Position numbers and translations under genes: made by a program | In this document: positions 39,406 to 47,754 of the stretch, in pieces | Layout: each line of letters begins with the position of its first letter | Numbering within the stretch: position 1 is the stretch's first letter | Assembly (NCBI RefSeq): GCF_004168585.1 | Contig: NZ_PGVH01000013.1 | Location: forward strand, 8,761-72,760 | DNA length: 64,000 nucleotides | From: Shewanella sp. OPT22 | GTDB lineage: Bacteria; Pseudomonadota; Gammaproteobacteria; Enterobacterales; Shewanellaceae | Reading direction: 5' to 3' | Notes under the pieces: generated by a model | Database searches by the model: none | The model's input: only the letters and a program-made list of their open reading frames with translations | What the model was told of the DNA's origin: nothing

Positions 39406-42400
39406 TTAAAGTCTTCGTGGTAAGTCATGAATAACTGACTTTCTCTCAAATTGTGCTTGAGGATCTATTTGATCTCGACGTTTAGATTCAACGTAATTTA
39501 TCGCAATATCATTATTGGTTTTCACAGCCTCTCGATACAGTACATCTAACATAACTGAGCTATAATTTGCTCTTTCTGTTGGAGAAAGTGCCTCGAAAAC
39601 GTTTGGATCAGCAAAAAGTTCCGGCGCACAACTTGCCGCATTTAACGTTAACAGCCTCCTTGCAGCTTCAACTCTAAGAACTTTTGATTCAGGAATTGCT
39701 TTATAGCACAAGACTACTCTGAGTGGATTTTTTGTTGTTCTATCAATGATTTCTTCTCTGAGTTCTGCTTCATTATTTCTCACCACATAAGATTCACCTG
39801 TGGTTTCACTTGTTCTTAAAACGTATTTTTTATGCTCCTTGCTTTTTTCTTGTTCTACTCTTTTTAAATACTTTTCATTCGCCGGAAGTCTATCCTTAGC
39901 TCTCACTCTAAACTTTCTATGTATCTCAGGTTCTGGGGAATGCAACATATCCAAAGCATAGTCATGAATTTTCTGGGTATCTTGAGGGGACATTTTTGGT
40001 GCTTTAGACCCATATAAACCATCTGTCATGCTTAAAAATTTGGATATTCCATTTACTTTTTTCTCATCAATATCCAGTAACGAATCTATTTTAACCAGTG
40101 CACTGCGTGCTTCTTTTGACTCGACTTTTCGATTTGCCCGATATCTGATGCTATTTTCTAATCGCTCTATTACTTTTCTCGCATTTGGGTCATCGGGATC
40201 ATCAATATCTCTTTGAATTCTATATGAATCAATAATGTTATGAAGCTGCGGGGTTGTCATTTTATTCGTGTCACGTTTTAAGAGCTCATGGTCAATTCTT
40301 TGCCAAATACCCTCTCCCATTTTTACTTGGTGAGGAAGTTTTGAAAAAAAGCCTTCGTTGTCCAAAATAGATAAAATCCCTGAAAATGCCTCACTATCTC
40401 CCTCTAAATCATGTATTTTAATTAAGTCTTGTTTTACACCTGCTGCTTTTGTTTTATCTAAAGCCATAACTACCCCAAGATTATCTGGCGTCATGACAGT
40501 GGGCCTAGCTTGTGTATAGCCAATTTCCCCTTCATTAAATCTATCATACTGAATCCTATCTTGAGCCTTATTGAGTAATTCTAAGAATTTTGAATCTTCT
40601 TTATCATCTGCAACTTTTTTAGCTTCATCAAAAGACACTCTTCCCTCTCTTAGCAGTTCTTGCATCTTTCCTACAACAAGTTCTTCTCTGATTTCCATTT
40701 TCCGTGCATTTTCGAGTTGCTGATACTGAAAGTCTCGCTCATTTTTGGCTTCAATAGCTTTTTTTCTCTCTCGAACTAAATCAGCTGCCTGCTTTTCAAG
40801 CTCTTCTATTCCCCGTTTAGGCCTACCTGTCAGTTCATCTGGAGAGCTACCTTCCGGATCAACAATTTTAATTTGCATCGTTTCTGCAACTTTTCTTTCA
40901 GCAACTTCAATTTCAGGAGTATCAAAAAGGTATTTTTCAACTAAATTATGTAACTTAGTTGCATTATCCAAGCCTATAGAGCTAGTTACAGATTTTACAT
41001 CTGTCGCACCGGCAGGATTTCTTTTTAAGCCAGGTATTTGAGAAAGCTCATCAAATTGCTCAAGAGGTTTTCTGAGCGCTAGTTGCTCCTTCATTCTTGG
41101 TAATATGTCCCGAACATGTTCTTCGGTAGGTACTCTCGATGAATACGCATTATTAATGATTTCTAACTCTTCAGTTGTAAACGATGAAAAGGAAAGGCCT
41201 TTTAAATTTTCATCTATAAATTTCCAAATTCCATTTTCATGAAGTGTTACTGGGGTCAATCTACAACATGAACCATCTTCAGCTAATTCAGCAAGAAGAG
41301 TGGCCTTGAGGTCAAACCCGGGTCCCCTATTAGCAACATCTAACTTTGCTTTAACTCTTTTACCCTCAGCTCTTTCAAACATAGACAATAATTCAGTTCG
41401 GGTCGGGCCAGGTTCTTCAGTTTCTAAAATGTATTTCCTAACTTCTGGATAATCCACCACTTCAGAAACGATCCAGTGCTTTGCAAGCTGCTCCAATTTT
41501 TGTGATCTATCAGCGGATTCTGGCTCAGATAACTCCAATGCAAAATAATTATCTTTAGCAAAACTTGTCATTTTTTCCATTCTTTGACGAGTCAGCCTCT
41601 TGTTTTCAGTTTGTACTTCTGCAGATTCCTTATTTAGTGAAGGAATTTGCTGAAACTCTTTAAGTTGTTTCTTAAATCCTGCCTCAGAGATAAGCTCTCC
41701 CAATACTACATTTAAACTTTGAACTTTAGATACGCGTTTTTGCAACAATTCAAGGGAATCATACTTCCCGCTAGCTGCAGGATACTCACGGGCTAATTCG
41801 GCACATTTAGCTTGTATTTCAGATTCCAAGCATTTTTTTAGGGCAGGAGATAATTCTGCTTTTAGTATTTGATTTCTGTAATAAGTTTGGAGCTCTTCGG
41901 GTGTTGTTGCAGACTGTATTACTTGGATTCCAACAATAAATGCAGCTTTGACTGGCATATTTGTTAGTGGAAGCCCACTGTGCTTTTTCATTGAAAGCTC
42001 AACTTGTTCTTTTTTATCACTAAGTAAATGATAACTAAGACCATTGGATGAGATTAACGTATATGTTTCACCTTTAGGGACACGTACAGACTTCATTTCA
42101 GGTTCTGAACTAGTCGCAAGAAAGAGTTTCCCTAATCTTGTTGCATTACCTTTTTTTTCTATTGATTCAGCCAATGCTACAGATGAATAACTGGCTAGAG
42201 ATTCTGCAACACTCCTTTCTGAAAGGCTATAATTAGAAACTGATGTATTATCCCCAAGCTGTATTGTCTTTGCTTCACGCCTATGTGTATAAATCTCATC
42301 ATCTAAATCAGCGATCCCACCAATTGACCCACCATCACTCGGTAAAGAGCTTTGGCTAATAGCATCACTTTGCACTAAACCTGATGCATCATCCAATAAT

Positions 42401-43683
42401 GACTCTTCATCAGATGAATAACCGTTTTCAGAGGGAGCCCTATGACTACTTTCTGAAGGGCTAGGCCTTTTAAATAGTTCCTGGTGACTTAACGAATTTT
42501 GATGCGATGTTGAATGTGCAATAGAGCCTGTATCATCAGCGAAAGGATCATTAAAACTTGTGCTTTGTTCTGTATATTGTGTTTCACCAGCTCTCCTTAA
42601 TTCAGACAAGCCTTGTAAACTCATAGCAGGTATATCTCTTAAAGATCTCGGACTGTTCATTCGCAACTTCCAAGCTTCATCGACCATGCTTACAGAAGCT
42701 GTAGATTGGCTGTCAAAACTATTTTCAAAACCTCTTTCATCAGTTTCAATAGCACCGGTTGGTGAACGCATGAAGTTAGGGCTAGAGCTTCCTGAAGATG
42801 AGTTATCAAGGGATTTGCTATCAGAATCTATTTCAAAAACTTCAAAATCAGCGTCATCTATTACGCTTAGCGTTTTAGCAATATAACCTTTTTTGATATC
42901 CTTACTTTCCTGCTCACCTGTCGCATATTCAAGAATTAACTCAGGTGATATTTTTAAATCAGCTTCTAACTTTAATCCGTTTACCCACTCCATACGTTTT
43001 GGCTTTAAACCATCAGTTGATTCATAGCAAATCCCAAACTGTGCAAGTAGCTCCTTCTCAGCAAAATCAAGTTCTTTTGGGGAAAGTTTTGGCTCAATTG
43101 GGTGTTTACATTGATAATCAGCAATTACATCTTTTACAGCACACGTAACACAAGCTTTCCAATGCTTGCTTAATCGGTGATTGGAAAATTTAATGGCGAG
43201 AGTGGCGTGTCGAAATAATTCTGCACGAGCATTAGGCTCTTTACATCCTTCTACAGATTTACGAGCCATTACCCTAATACCCATTTTTTTAGCTTCCTTG
43301 CTTACCTTTGGGTCTTTAAGCAACGCAAAGAAATTACGATGCTGTTCTGCATTAATCTCGCTATTATTGAAATCGCTGCTGCTATCAGCAAGAAGTTGTT
43401 GACCATTGTTCCAGAATAAACCGTAAGATCGCCCTGTTTTAACTAACTCCATAATCACATCATGCCAAAGTTCAAAGTTTTGATCTTGAACATCATCAGA
43501 AGGCTTTTCAATTTGATGACCAAATGTATATTCCTGCGATAGAGCTGAAACTTCTTCACTACCTGATAAATGAGCACCTGAATCTTCAAGCTGTCTAGCT
43601 ACTCCTTTTTGTCTCTCCATAGGAACACTTGAATTTTCAAATTGTCTCAGAGAGTCTGTTAATCCACCACTCTTGATACTCAT
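39406..43683 (-). CDS. Very large protein of unknown function (1425 residues) with internal repeated helical module
   Basis: Not recognised. AGGCAG precedes the ATG by six bases. Residues 1-270 look globular. About 280-540 is a low-complexity Ser/Asp/Glu-rich region (S-S-S-G-S-S-S, S-L-S-E-R-S). The rest is helical and holds at least two, perhaps three, copies of a module with the pattern G-I-W-x-x-I-D-x-x-L ... T-T-x-x-L-x-x-I-I-x-x-Y, most clearly around residues 820-900 and 1140-1220. A stretch rich in Lys, Glu and Arg (about 960-1040) could be coiled coil. No signal peptide or membrane helix. A scaffold or effector role is guesswork. Confidence 0.8.
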   Translation of the reverse strand: MSIKSGGLTDSLRQFENSSVPMERQKGVARQLEDSGAHLSGSEEVSALSQEYTFGHQIEKPSDDVQDQNFELWHDVIMELVKTGRSYGLFWNNGQQLLADSSSDFNNSEINAEQHRNFFALLKDPKVSKEAKKMGIRVMARKSVEGCKEPNARAELFRHATLAIKFSNHRLSKHWKACVTCAVKDVIADYQCKHPIEPKLSPKELDFAEKELLAQFGICYESTDGLKPKRMEWVNGLKLEADLKISPELILEYATGEQESKDIKKGYIAKTLSVIDDADFEVFEIDSDSKSLDNSSSGSSSPNFMRSPTGAIETDERGFENSFDSQSTASVSMVDEAWKLRMNSPRSLRDIPAMSLQGLSELRRAGETQYTEQSTSFNDPFADDTGSIAHSTSHQNSLSHQELFKRPSPSESSHRAPSENGYSSDEESLLDDASGLVQSDAISQSSLPSDGGSIGGIADLDDEIYTHRREAKTIQLGDNTSVSNYSLSERSVAESLASYSSVALAESIEKKGNATRLGKLFLATSSEPEMKSVRVPKGETYTLISSNGLSYHLLSDKKEQVELSMKKHSGLPLTNMPVKAAFIVGIQVIQSATTPEELQTYYRNQILKAELSPALKKCLESEIQAKCAELAREYPAASGKYDSLELLQKRVSKVQSLNVVLGELISEAGFKKQLKEFQQIPSLNKESAEVQTENKRLTRQRMEKMTSFAKDNYFALELSEPESADRSQKLEQLAKHWIVSEVVDYPEVRKYILETEEPGPTRTELLSMFERAEGKRVKAKLDVANRGPGFDLKATLLAELAEDGSCCRLTPVTLHENGIWKFIDENLKGLSFSSFTTEELEIINNAYSSRVPTEEHVRDILPRMKEQLALRKPLEQFDELSQIPGLKRNPAGATDVKSVTSSIGLDNATKLHNLVEKYLFDTPEIEVAERKVAETMQIKIVDPEGSSPDELTGRPKRGIEELEKQAADLVRERKKAIEAKNERDFQYQQLENARKMEIREELVVGKMQELLREGRVSFDEAKKVADDKEDSKFLELLNKAQDRIQYDRFNEGEIGYTQARPTVMTPDNLGVVMALDKTKAAGVKQDLIKIHDLEGDSEAFSGILSILDNEGFFSKLPHQVKMGEGIWQRIDHELLKRDTNKMTTPQLHNIIDSYRIQRDIDDPDDPNARKVIERLENSIRYRANRKVESKEARSALVKIDSLLDIDEKKVNGISKFLSMTDGLYGSKAPKMSPQDTQKIHDYALDMLHSPEPEIHRKFRVRAKDRLPANEKYLKRVEQEKSKEHKKYVLRTSETTGESYVVRNNEAELREEIIDRTTKNPLRVVLCYKAIPESKVLRVEAARRLLTLNAASCAPELFADPNVFEALSPTERANYSSVMLDVLYREAVKTNNDIAINYVESKRRDQIDPQAQFERKSVIHDLPRRL

Positions 43684-43762
43684 AGCACTGCCTTATTACT
43701 GCAAAAGTAAGCTAGTTTTTTTACTTTTAATTTAAGTCTAGTTTAAAATTAGACAACTACTT

Positions 43763-43816
43763 AACAACTAACGAACGAACAACTAACGAACAACTAACGA
43801 ACAACTAACGAACAAC
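43763..43816. repeat. Short tandem repeat, 11-bp unit AACAACTAACG
   Basis: Four full copies of AACAACTAACG plus a partial fifth, interrupted once by AACG, about 80-130 bases upstream of the start of the 1425-residue gene. Upstream tandem repeats can change promoter spacing by slippage. Confidence 0.8.
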
Positions 43817-44048
43817 CGGGCAATTATTGAACTACAAAAAATATTATCAAAGAGAAAAGAGTAGGCTAAGTGAATAAATTTTTATAACAAGAATATGTAC
43901 GTTAAAAAAATGTAAAACAAGAAGTTATTACACGATTAATCAAATTCTTACACAGCAATGGTTTAACAAAATTTTAAAGCATTCCATTTTATATTAATTT
44001 TATTTAAATACTCCTTTAGTCCCCGTTAATAAAGATAATGCATAAAAA
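43817..44048. other. Intergenic remainder between the tandem repeat and the hvfC terminator
   Basis: Strongly AT-rich. I see no ORF with a ribosome site and no further structure. Together with the repeat it forms the 409-base gap upstream of the 1425-residue gene. Confidence 0.4.
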
Positions 44049-44073
44049 AAGCGATACAAAGAATGTATCGCTT
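44049..44073 (-). terminator. Terminator of the hvf operon
   Basis: Perfect stem AAGCGATACA / TGTATCGCTT, five-base loop, followed on the minus strand by TTTTTTTATG. Confidence 0.85.
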
Positions 44074-44092
44074 AAATCAAACTTATGATTAA

Positions 44093-44833
44093 TTAAGCTT
44101 TTAACACTATTTGCTTTTCAGCCATTTGTTGTAATAACTGCAAACAACCTTGAGTAATTTGCTCTAATTCCATCTGAGGATACATTTGATGTAGCCAACT
44201 GGTTATAGCTTCAAACGAAGTTTCTACTTCATGCTCCATAAATGACAAAATCTGAGCTGAAAGCGGTGTGAGTTGTAAAAAACTGACCTCTTCATCCACA
44301 TCTCTAAACACACAATAAAACCTTGGAGTTTCGAGCGGCTCAATCGGCTGATAATCTTCACTGATATGTTGAACATCAAATGAGTATTGGGTTACTTTAG
44401 CTGATTCCGATAAACATAAAGTTGACGATTGAATATCATCAGCATCTAACGGTTTTAAATCTCGCTGAGACTGCGCAACTGAAACAACTAACTCCAACCA
44501 CTCGTAATGAGCTAGCTCAAGCATAAAAATTGGATCGTATTCTTTTAGCTCATATTCAGACTGCAAGAAGATTAAAAACTCTTGCGCAATTTCAACAAAA
44601 ATAGGAGTCTGACAATCGTGAGTGACAAAAAACTCTTGGACTAACGCTTCCCACTGCTTTTCACTATAAAGTGTTTCTAACACAGGAAACGCATTTGAAA
44701 CAAAACCTTTGACATTATTAAAGAACAACTCTCGATAGACGGACATTCGTCGTTGCTCTATACCATCAGGCAATGGATTGGATGGGTTTTTAATGTAATC
44801 CATAAATTCATTTTGAATTTCAACGAAAGACAT
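44093..44833 (-). CDS. hvfC: HvfC-type RiPP maturation partner (DUF2063 N-terminal domain)
   Basis: 246 residues. The N-terminal 90 residues fit DUF2063 (short helices with R-R-M-S-V-Y-R-E-L-F-F-N-N-V-K-G-F-V and A-F-P-V-L). The C-terminal half resembles the winged-helix-like part of HvfC/BufC proteins. In the hvf/buf systems this protein partners the MNIO enzyme and probably recognises the precursor peptide. The gene starts at the stop of hvfB (TAATG overlap), indicating translational coupling. It is the last gene before the terminator. No DoxX-like HvfX gene follows. Confidence 0.85.
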   Translation of the reverse strand: MSFVEIQNEFMDYIKNPSNPLPDGIEQRRMSVYRELFFNNVKGFVSNAFPVLETLYSEKQWEALVQEFFVTHDCQTPIFVEIAQEFLIFLQSEYELKEYDPIFMLELAHYEWLELVVSVAQSQRDLKPLDADDIQSSTLCLSESAKVTQYSFDVQHISEDYQPIEPLETPRFYCVFRDVDEEVSFLQLTPLSAQILSFMEHEVETSFEAITSWLHQMYPQMELEQITQGCLQLLQQMAEKQIVLKA

Positions 44834-45669
44834 TACGCACTCCTTTTTTGTAATGCTATCGCTTGTTGCTGAAAGCGATGAATTTGGTCGATCTCAATGA
44901 GCAACTCTTGTGTTGAAGGTATATTAAAATCACGCTCAAGCAGTGTTGGATGAACACCGTGAATTTGATAACAATCTTCCAGTAATTTCCATACAGGTTG
45001 AACCACATCAGCCCCATGAGTATCTACAATGAGATCCACATCCTCTTCATAGTGGCCAGCAACGTGAATGTAAGCAATGCGTTCTGTTGGCATCTGTTTT
45101 AAAAACTCAGCAGCGTCATACTTGTGATTCACGGAATTAACATAAATGTTATTTACATCCAGAAGCATTTTACAATCGGCTTCATTCAATACTCCATTTA
45201 CAAACTCAAGCTCTGACATCTGAGCGCCCGGTGCAGCATAAAACGAAACATTTTCCAAGATAAGCGGACGCTCTAGAATATCCTCAACTTGCTTAACTCT
45301 TGCTGCGGTATGCTTGATGGCTTCTTCAGTGAATGGAATTGGCATTAAATCATACATATGCCCGGTTCCAGAGCAATAGCTTAAGTGCTCTGAGTAAACA
45401 TCAATATTATGTAAGTCCATAAACTTTTTAATATTGCTTACAAACTCTACATCCAACGCTTCTGGGCTACCAATTGACAACGAAAGTCCATGTAAAAAGA
45501 AAGTATGCTTTTCTGCGAGTTCTCTAAATTGACGCCCAAACTTACCGCCAAGTGTCATCCAGTTCTCAGGAGCCACTTCAAAAAAATCAATTTGCTCAGG
45601 TGTGCTTTCACAAAGCTCATCTAACATTTCACGGCGTAAGCCTAGGCCGACTAGGTTATTGTTCGTCAT
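44833..45669 (-). CDS. hvfB: MNIO-type RiPP maturase (DUF692, HvfB/BufB)
   Basis: 278 residues, a TIM-barrel multinuclear non-haem iron oxygenase. Likely metal and active-site residues stand in E-V-A-P-E-N-W, F-L-H-G-L-S-L-S-I-G, Y-S-E-H-L-S, L-E-N-V-S-F-Y, D-V-N-N-I-Y-V-N, H-V-A-G-H and D-T-H-G. Family members oxidise cysteines of a precursor peptide into copper-binding oxazolone/thioamide-type groups. The precursor gene with repeated EGKCG lies immediately upstream and the partner hvfC overlaps the 3' end. Cytosolic. The identity of the modification is inferred from the Haemophilus and Caulobacter-type systems. Confidence 0.92.
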   Translation of the reverse strand: MTNNNLVGLGLRREMLDELCESTPEQIDFFEVAPENWMTLGGKFGRQFRELAEKHTFFLHGLSLSIGSPEALDVEFVSNIKKFMDLHNIDVYSEHLSYCSGTGHMYDLMPIPFTEEAIKHTAARVKQVEDILERPLILENVSFYAAPGAQMSELEFVNGVLNEADCKMLLDVNNIYVNSVNHKYDAAEFLKQMPTERIAYIHVAGHYEEDVDLIVDTHGADVVQPVWKLLEDCYQIHGVHPTLLERDFNIPSTQELLIEIDQIHRFQQQAIALQKRSA

Positions 45670-45762
45670 TGTAATACCTCCAATGGCTTCGCATTATTTC
45701 GAAGATACTCTCTTAAAAGTATACCTTCGAAATAGTACAACATATGTGTATAAAGAAAAAGA

Positions 45763-45783
45763 AGGCCAGCATTAAGCTGGCCT
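45763..45783 (-). terminator. Attenuating hairpin between hvfA and hvfB
   Basis: Stem AGGCCAGC / GCTGGCCT, five-base loop, followed on the minus strand by TCTTTTTCTTTAT. It lies 27 bases after the hvfA stop and about 90 before hvfB, so it probably lets the precursor be transcribed in excess over the maturases. Confidence 0.75.
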
Positions 45784-45810
45784 AGGTAGGATAAGCATTA
45801 AGCTAAGTGA

Positions 45811-46254
45811 TTACTTAGAACCACCACATTTGCCTTCACCACACTTACCTTCTTTACCTTTGTGCTTCTTAGCGTCGCCACCACATTTGCCTTCGCCGCA
45901 CTTACCTTCTTTACCTTTGTGCTTTTTAGCGTCGCCGCCGCATTTGCCTTCGCCGCACTTACCTTCTTTGTGCTTCTTAGCGTCGCCACCACATTTGCCT
46001 TCGCCGCACTTACCTTCTTTGTGCTTCTTAGCGTCGCCGCCGCATTTGCCTTCGCCGCACTTACCTTCTTTACCTTTATGCTTCTTAGCGTCGCCGCCGC
46101 ATTTGCCTTCGCCGCACTTGCCTTCGCCGCCGACTAATTGGTAACCAGCTTTCATTTCCTCAAAGCCAAAAGAACCAGCTTGTGCAACAAATGCATGGCC
46201 CATTACTACAGTACCTAGAGCCAGAGCTACAGTGGTTTTCTTAACAGTGTTCAT
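45811..46254 (-). CDS. hvfA: HvfA-type RiPP metallophore precursor with 12 EGKCG motifs
   Basis: 147 residues from the ATG at 46254 (GAGGGAAG seven bases upstream; an earlier in-frame start would add seven residues). Residues 1-26 are a Sec signal peptide (K-K-T-T-V-A-L-A-L-G ... A-Q-A). After a short leader-like segment (F-G-F-E-E-M-K-A-G-Y-Q-L) come six blocks of EGKCG-EGKCG, separated by G-D-A-K-K-H-K linkers of two lengths (with or without an extra G-K). That makes 12 core motifs and 12 cysteines. Haemophilus HvfA, as I recall, has four. MNIO enzymes modify such cysteines and the exported peptide binds copper. The array is built of near-identical DNA repeats. Confidence 0.92.
   Translation of the reverse strand: MNTVKKTTVALALGTVVMGHAFVAQAGSFGFEEMKAGYQLVGGEGKCGEGKCGGDAKKHKGKEGKCGEGKCGGDAKKHKEGKCGEGKCGGDAKKHKEGKCGEGKCGGDAKKHKGKEGKCGEGKCGGDAKKHKGKEGKCGEGKCGGSK
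45823..46130 (-). repeat. Tandem DNA repeats encoding the EGKCG blocks of hvfA
   Basis: Six near-identical units of about 51 or 57 bases, differing only at a few silent positions (GCC/ACC, TTC/TTT, linker with or without six bases). Such arrays expand and contract by slippage, so copy number may vary between strains. Confidence 0.85.
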
Positions 46255-46566
46255 AGTGTCTTCCCTCTTTAACATTTAATTTTTGAAACTTTCTCGTATG
46301 CCGTTGTGGCATCAATCAGTCTTGTTTAAATAGACCTAGTGTCCACAAAGTTTATTTCACAAAAGCCAATTTAATTTTGAAGTACGTCTAAAAATTACGT
46401 CAAGATCAGACAAAATTCAAAATAAAAATAATATTTTTCATTCACATAATGAAAATTTTACCTTTTCTCTACATGAAAAAACAAATTTCAAAACTACCTT
46501 AAAAAGTTTTCTACAGGTACAATTCGCACCTCTCTACTTCTTCTAAAATAATTTAAAGGTTCTGCC
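46255..46566. promoter_or_regulatory. Divergent promoter region of hvfA and dusC
   Basis: 312 AT-rich bases without genes. The hvfA side holds ACGTC-N-rich direct repeats (near 46385-46400) that could be a regulator site. I recognise neither a CueR nor a Fur box. Promoters for both directions must lie here. Confidence 0.4.
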
Positions 46567-47508
46567 GTGCGTGTAATTCTTGCCCCTATGGAGGGCGTTG
46601 TGGATGATTTAATGCGCGATATTTTGTCGACTATCAACCCTTACGACCTAATGGTTACAGAATTTGTTCGAGTAATCGACAAGCTTTTGCCAGAGCGTGT
46701 TTTTACAAAACTGTGTCCTGAACTCCTTAATAATGGACAAACTATGGCAGGAACGCCAGTAAGAGTTCAGCTATTAGGTCAACACCCCGGTGTTTTAGCT
46801 GAAAATGCAGCCAGAGCAATCGAATTGGGCTCAAAAGGTATTGATTTAAATTTTGGTTGTCCTGCAAAAATTGTTAATAGAAGTAAAGGTGGAGCAGTTT
46901 TACTCCAAGAACCAAATAGAGTTCACGATATCGTTAAAGCTGTCAGAAAAGCCGTTCCTGATGAATTCCCAGTCACGGCAAAAATTCGATTGGGCTTTGA
47001 AGATAAATCCAAATATATGGAGAATTCTATCGCTATCTACGAAGCCGGCGCAAGTGAACTCGCTGTACATGCGAGAAGTAAAGTTGATGGATATAAACCA
47101 CCTGCTTATTGGGAGTACATTACGGATATTAACAATAAACTTCCGATCCCTGTGATCGCAAACGGTGAAATCTGGAACAAAGCAGATGCGGTAAGGTGTA
47201 TGCAGCAAACCGGTTGTGATGCCGTAATGGTAGGTCGGGGAGCAATATCACTGCCCAACCTAGCCGAAGTAATAAAAACAGATAAACCAGAAATGAATTG
47301 GCAACAAGCATTAGACTTAATGCTTAGGTATACTGAAAAAGAGTTAACGGGACGAAAATCTTGTTATTATCCATCTAGGATTAAACAATGGTTCAGTTAT
47401 TTAAACCGCCAATACCCAGAAGCTAAAGAGTTGTTTAGAGATTTACGTATCTTTAAAACAGCTGAAGAAATTACAGCTTGCTTATTAAAAGCGAGAGAAG
47501 AGTTATGA
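46567..47508 (+). CDS. dusC: tRNA-dihydrouridine(16) synthase
   Basis: 313 residues, starting with GTG at 46567 (AAAGG upstream); the N-terminus R-V-I-L-A-P-M-E-G-V is typical of DusC. FMN-binding TIM barrel with the catalytic cysteine in N-F-G-C-P-A-K and the following S-K-G-G-A-V-L-L, then K-I-R-L-G and M-V-G-R-G-A. Length and the G-V-V-D-D-L-M-R segment fit DusC better than DusA or DusB. It reduces uridine 16 in the tRNA D-loop. The stop overlaps the next start (ATGA). Confidence 0.95.
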   Translation: MRVILAPMEGVVDDLMRDILSTINPYDLMVTEFVRVIDKLLPERVFTKLCPELLNNGQTMAGTPVRVQLLGQHPGVLAENAARAIELGSKGIDLNFGCPAKIVNRSKGGAVLLQEPNRVHDIVKAVRKAVPDEFPVTAKIRLGFEDKSKYMENSIAIYEAGASELAVHARSKVDGYKPPAYWEYITDINNKLPIPVIANGEIWNKADAVRCMQQTGCDAVMVGRGAISLPNLAEVIKTDKPEMNWQQALDLMLRYTEKELTGRKSCYYPSRIKQWFSYLNRQYPEAKELFRDLRIFKTAEEITACLLKAREEL

Positions 47509-47699
47509 ATAAAAGACAAAAGATTACTAAAAAAATAGCAAAAAGAGCGAAAGCAAAACAAAATAAAGTTAAGTGTGGTCATGCGGCTGACAATGCAAAA
47601 CGCTCAGGTTATATATCAAAAGCTGAACGTGAAAAAATGGAAGCGGAGCAAGCTAAGGTCGAAAATGAAAACACAGAAATAAATAACACTGAAGAGTAA
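47505..47699 (+). CDS. DUF2986 family small basic protein
   Basis: 64 residues. Lys-rich N-terminus (M-N-K-R-Q-K-I-T-K-K-I-A-K-R-A-K-A-K), then Y-I-S-K-A-E-R-E-K-M-E, which is the family hallmark as I recall it, and an acidic tail. The start at 47505 overlaps the dusC stop by four bases and is preferred over the longer in-frame start at 47478. Members are found in Shewanella and Vibrio; function unknown. Its basic character and coupling to a tRNA-modifying enzyme suggest RNA binding, by inference. Confidence 0.8.
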   Translation: MNKRQKITKKIAKRAKAKQNKVKCGHAADNAKRSGYISKAEREKMEAEQAKVENENTEINNTEE

Positions 47700-47706
47700 G
47701 TGTCAA

Positions 47707-47741
47707 CGTTCCTAACCCTTTACTCAAAAGAGTTAGGAACG
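47707..47741. terminator. Hairpin between DUF2986 and MATE genes
   Basis: Stem CGTTCCTAAC / GTTAGGAACG with a 15-nt loop between convergent genes. No clear T-run on either side. Confidence 0.6.
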
Positions 47742-47754
47742 CACTACCCGTTAA

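Noticed and set aside
43763-43816. CRISPR array
   Set aside because: Units are 11 bp in direct contact with no spacers.
45823-46130. CRISPR-like repeat array
   Set aside because: The repeats encode a protein in frame, with signal peptide and ribosome site, next to its MNIO enzyme.
45830-46144. Long open frames on the plus strand opposite hvfA
   Set aside because: They arise from the repeated codons of the EGKCG array; no ribosome site, and low-complexity products.
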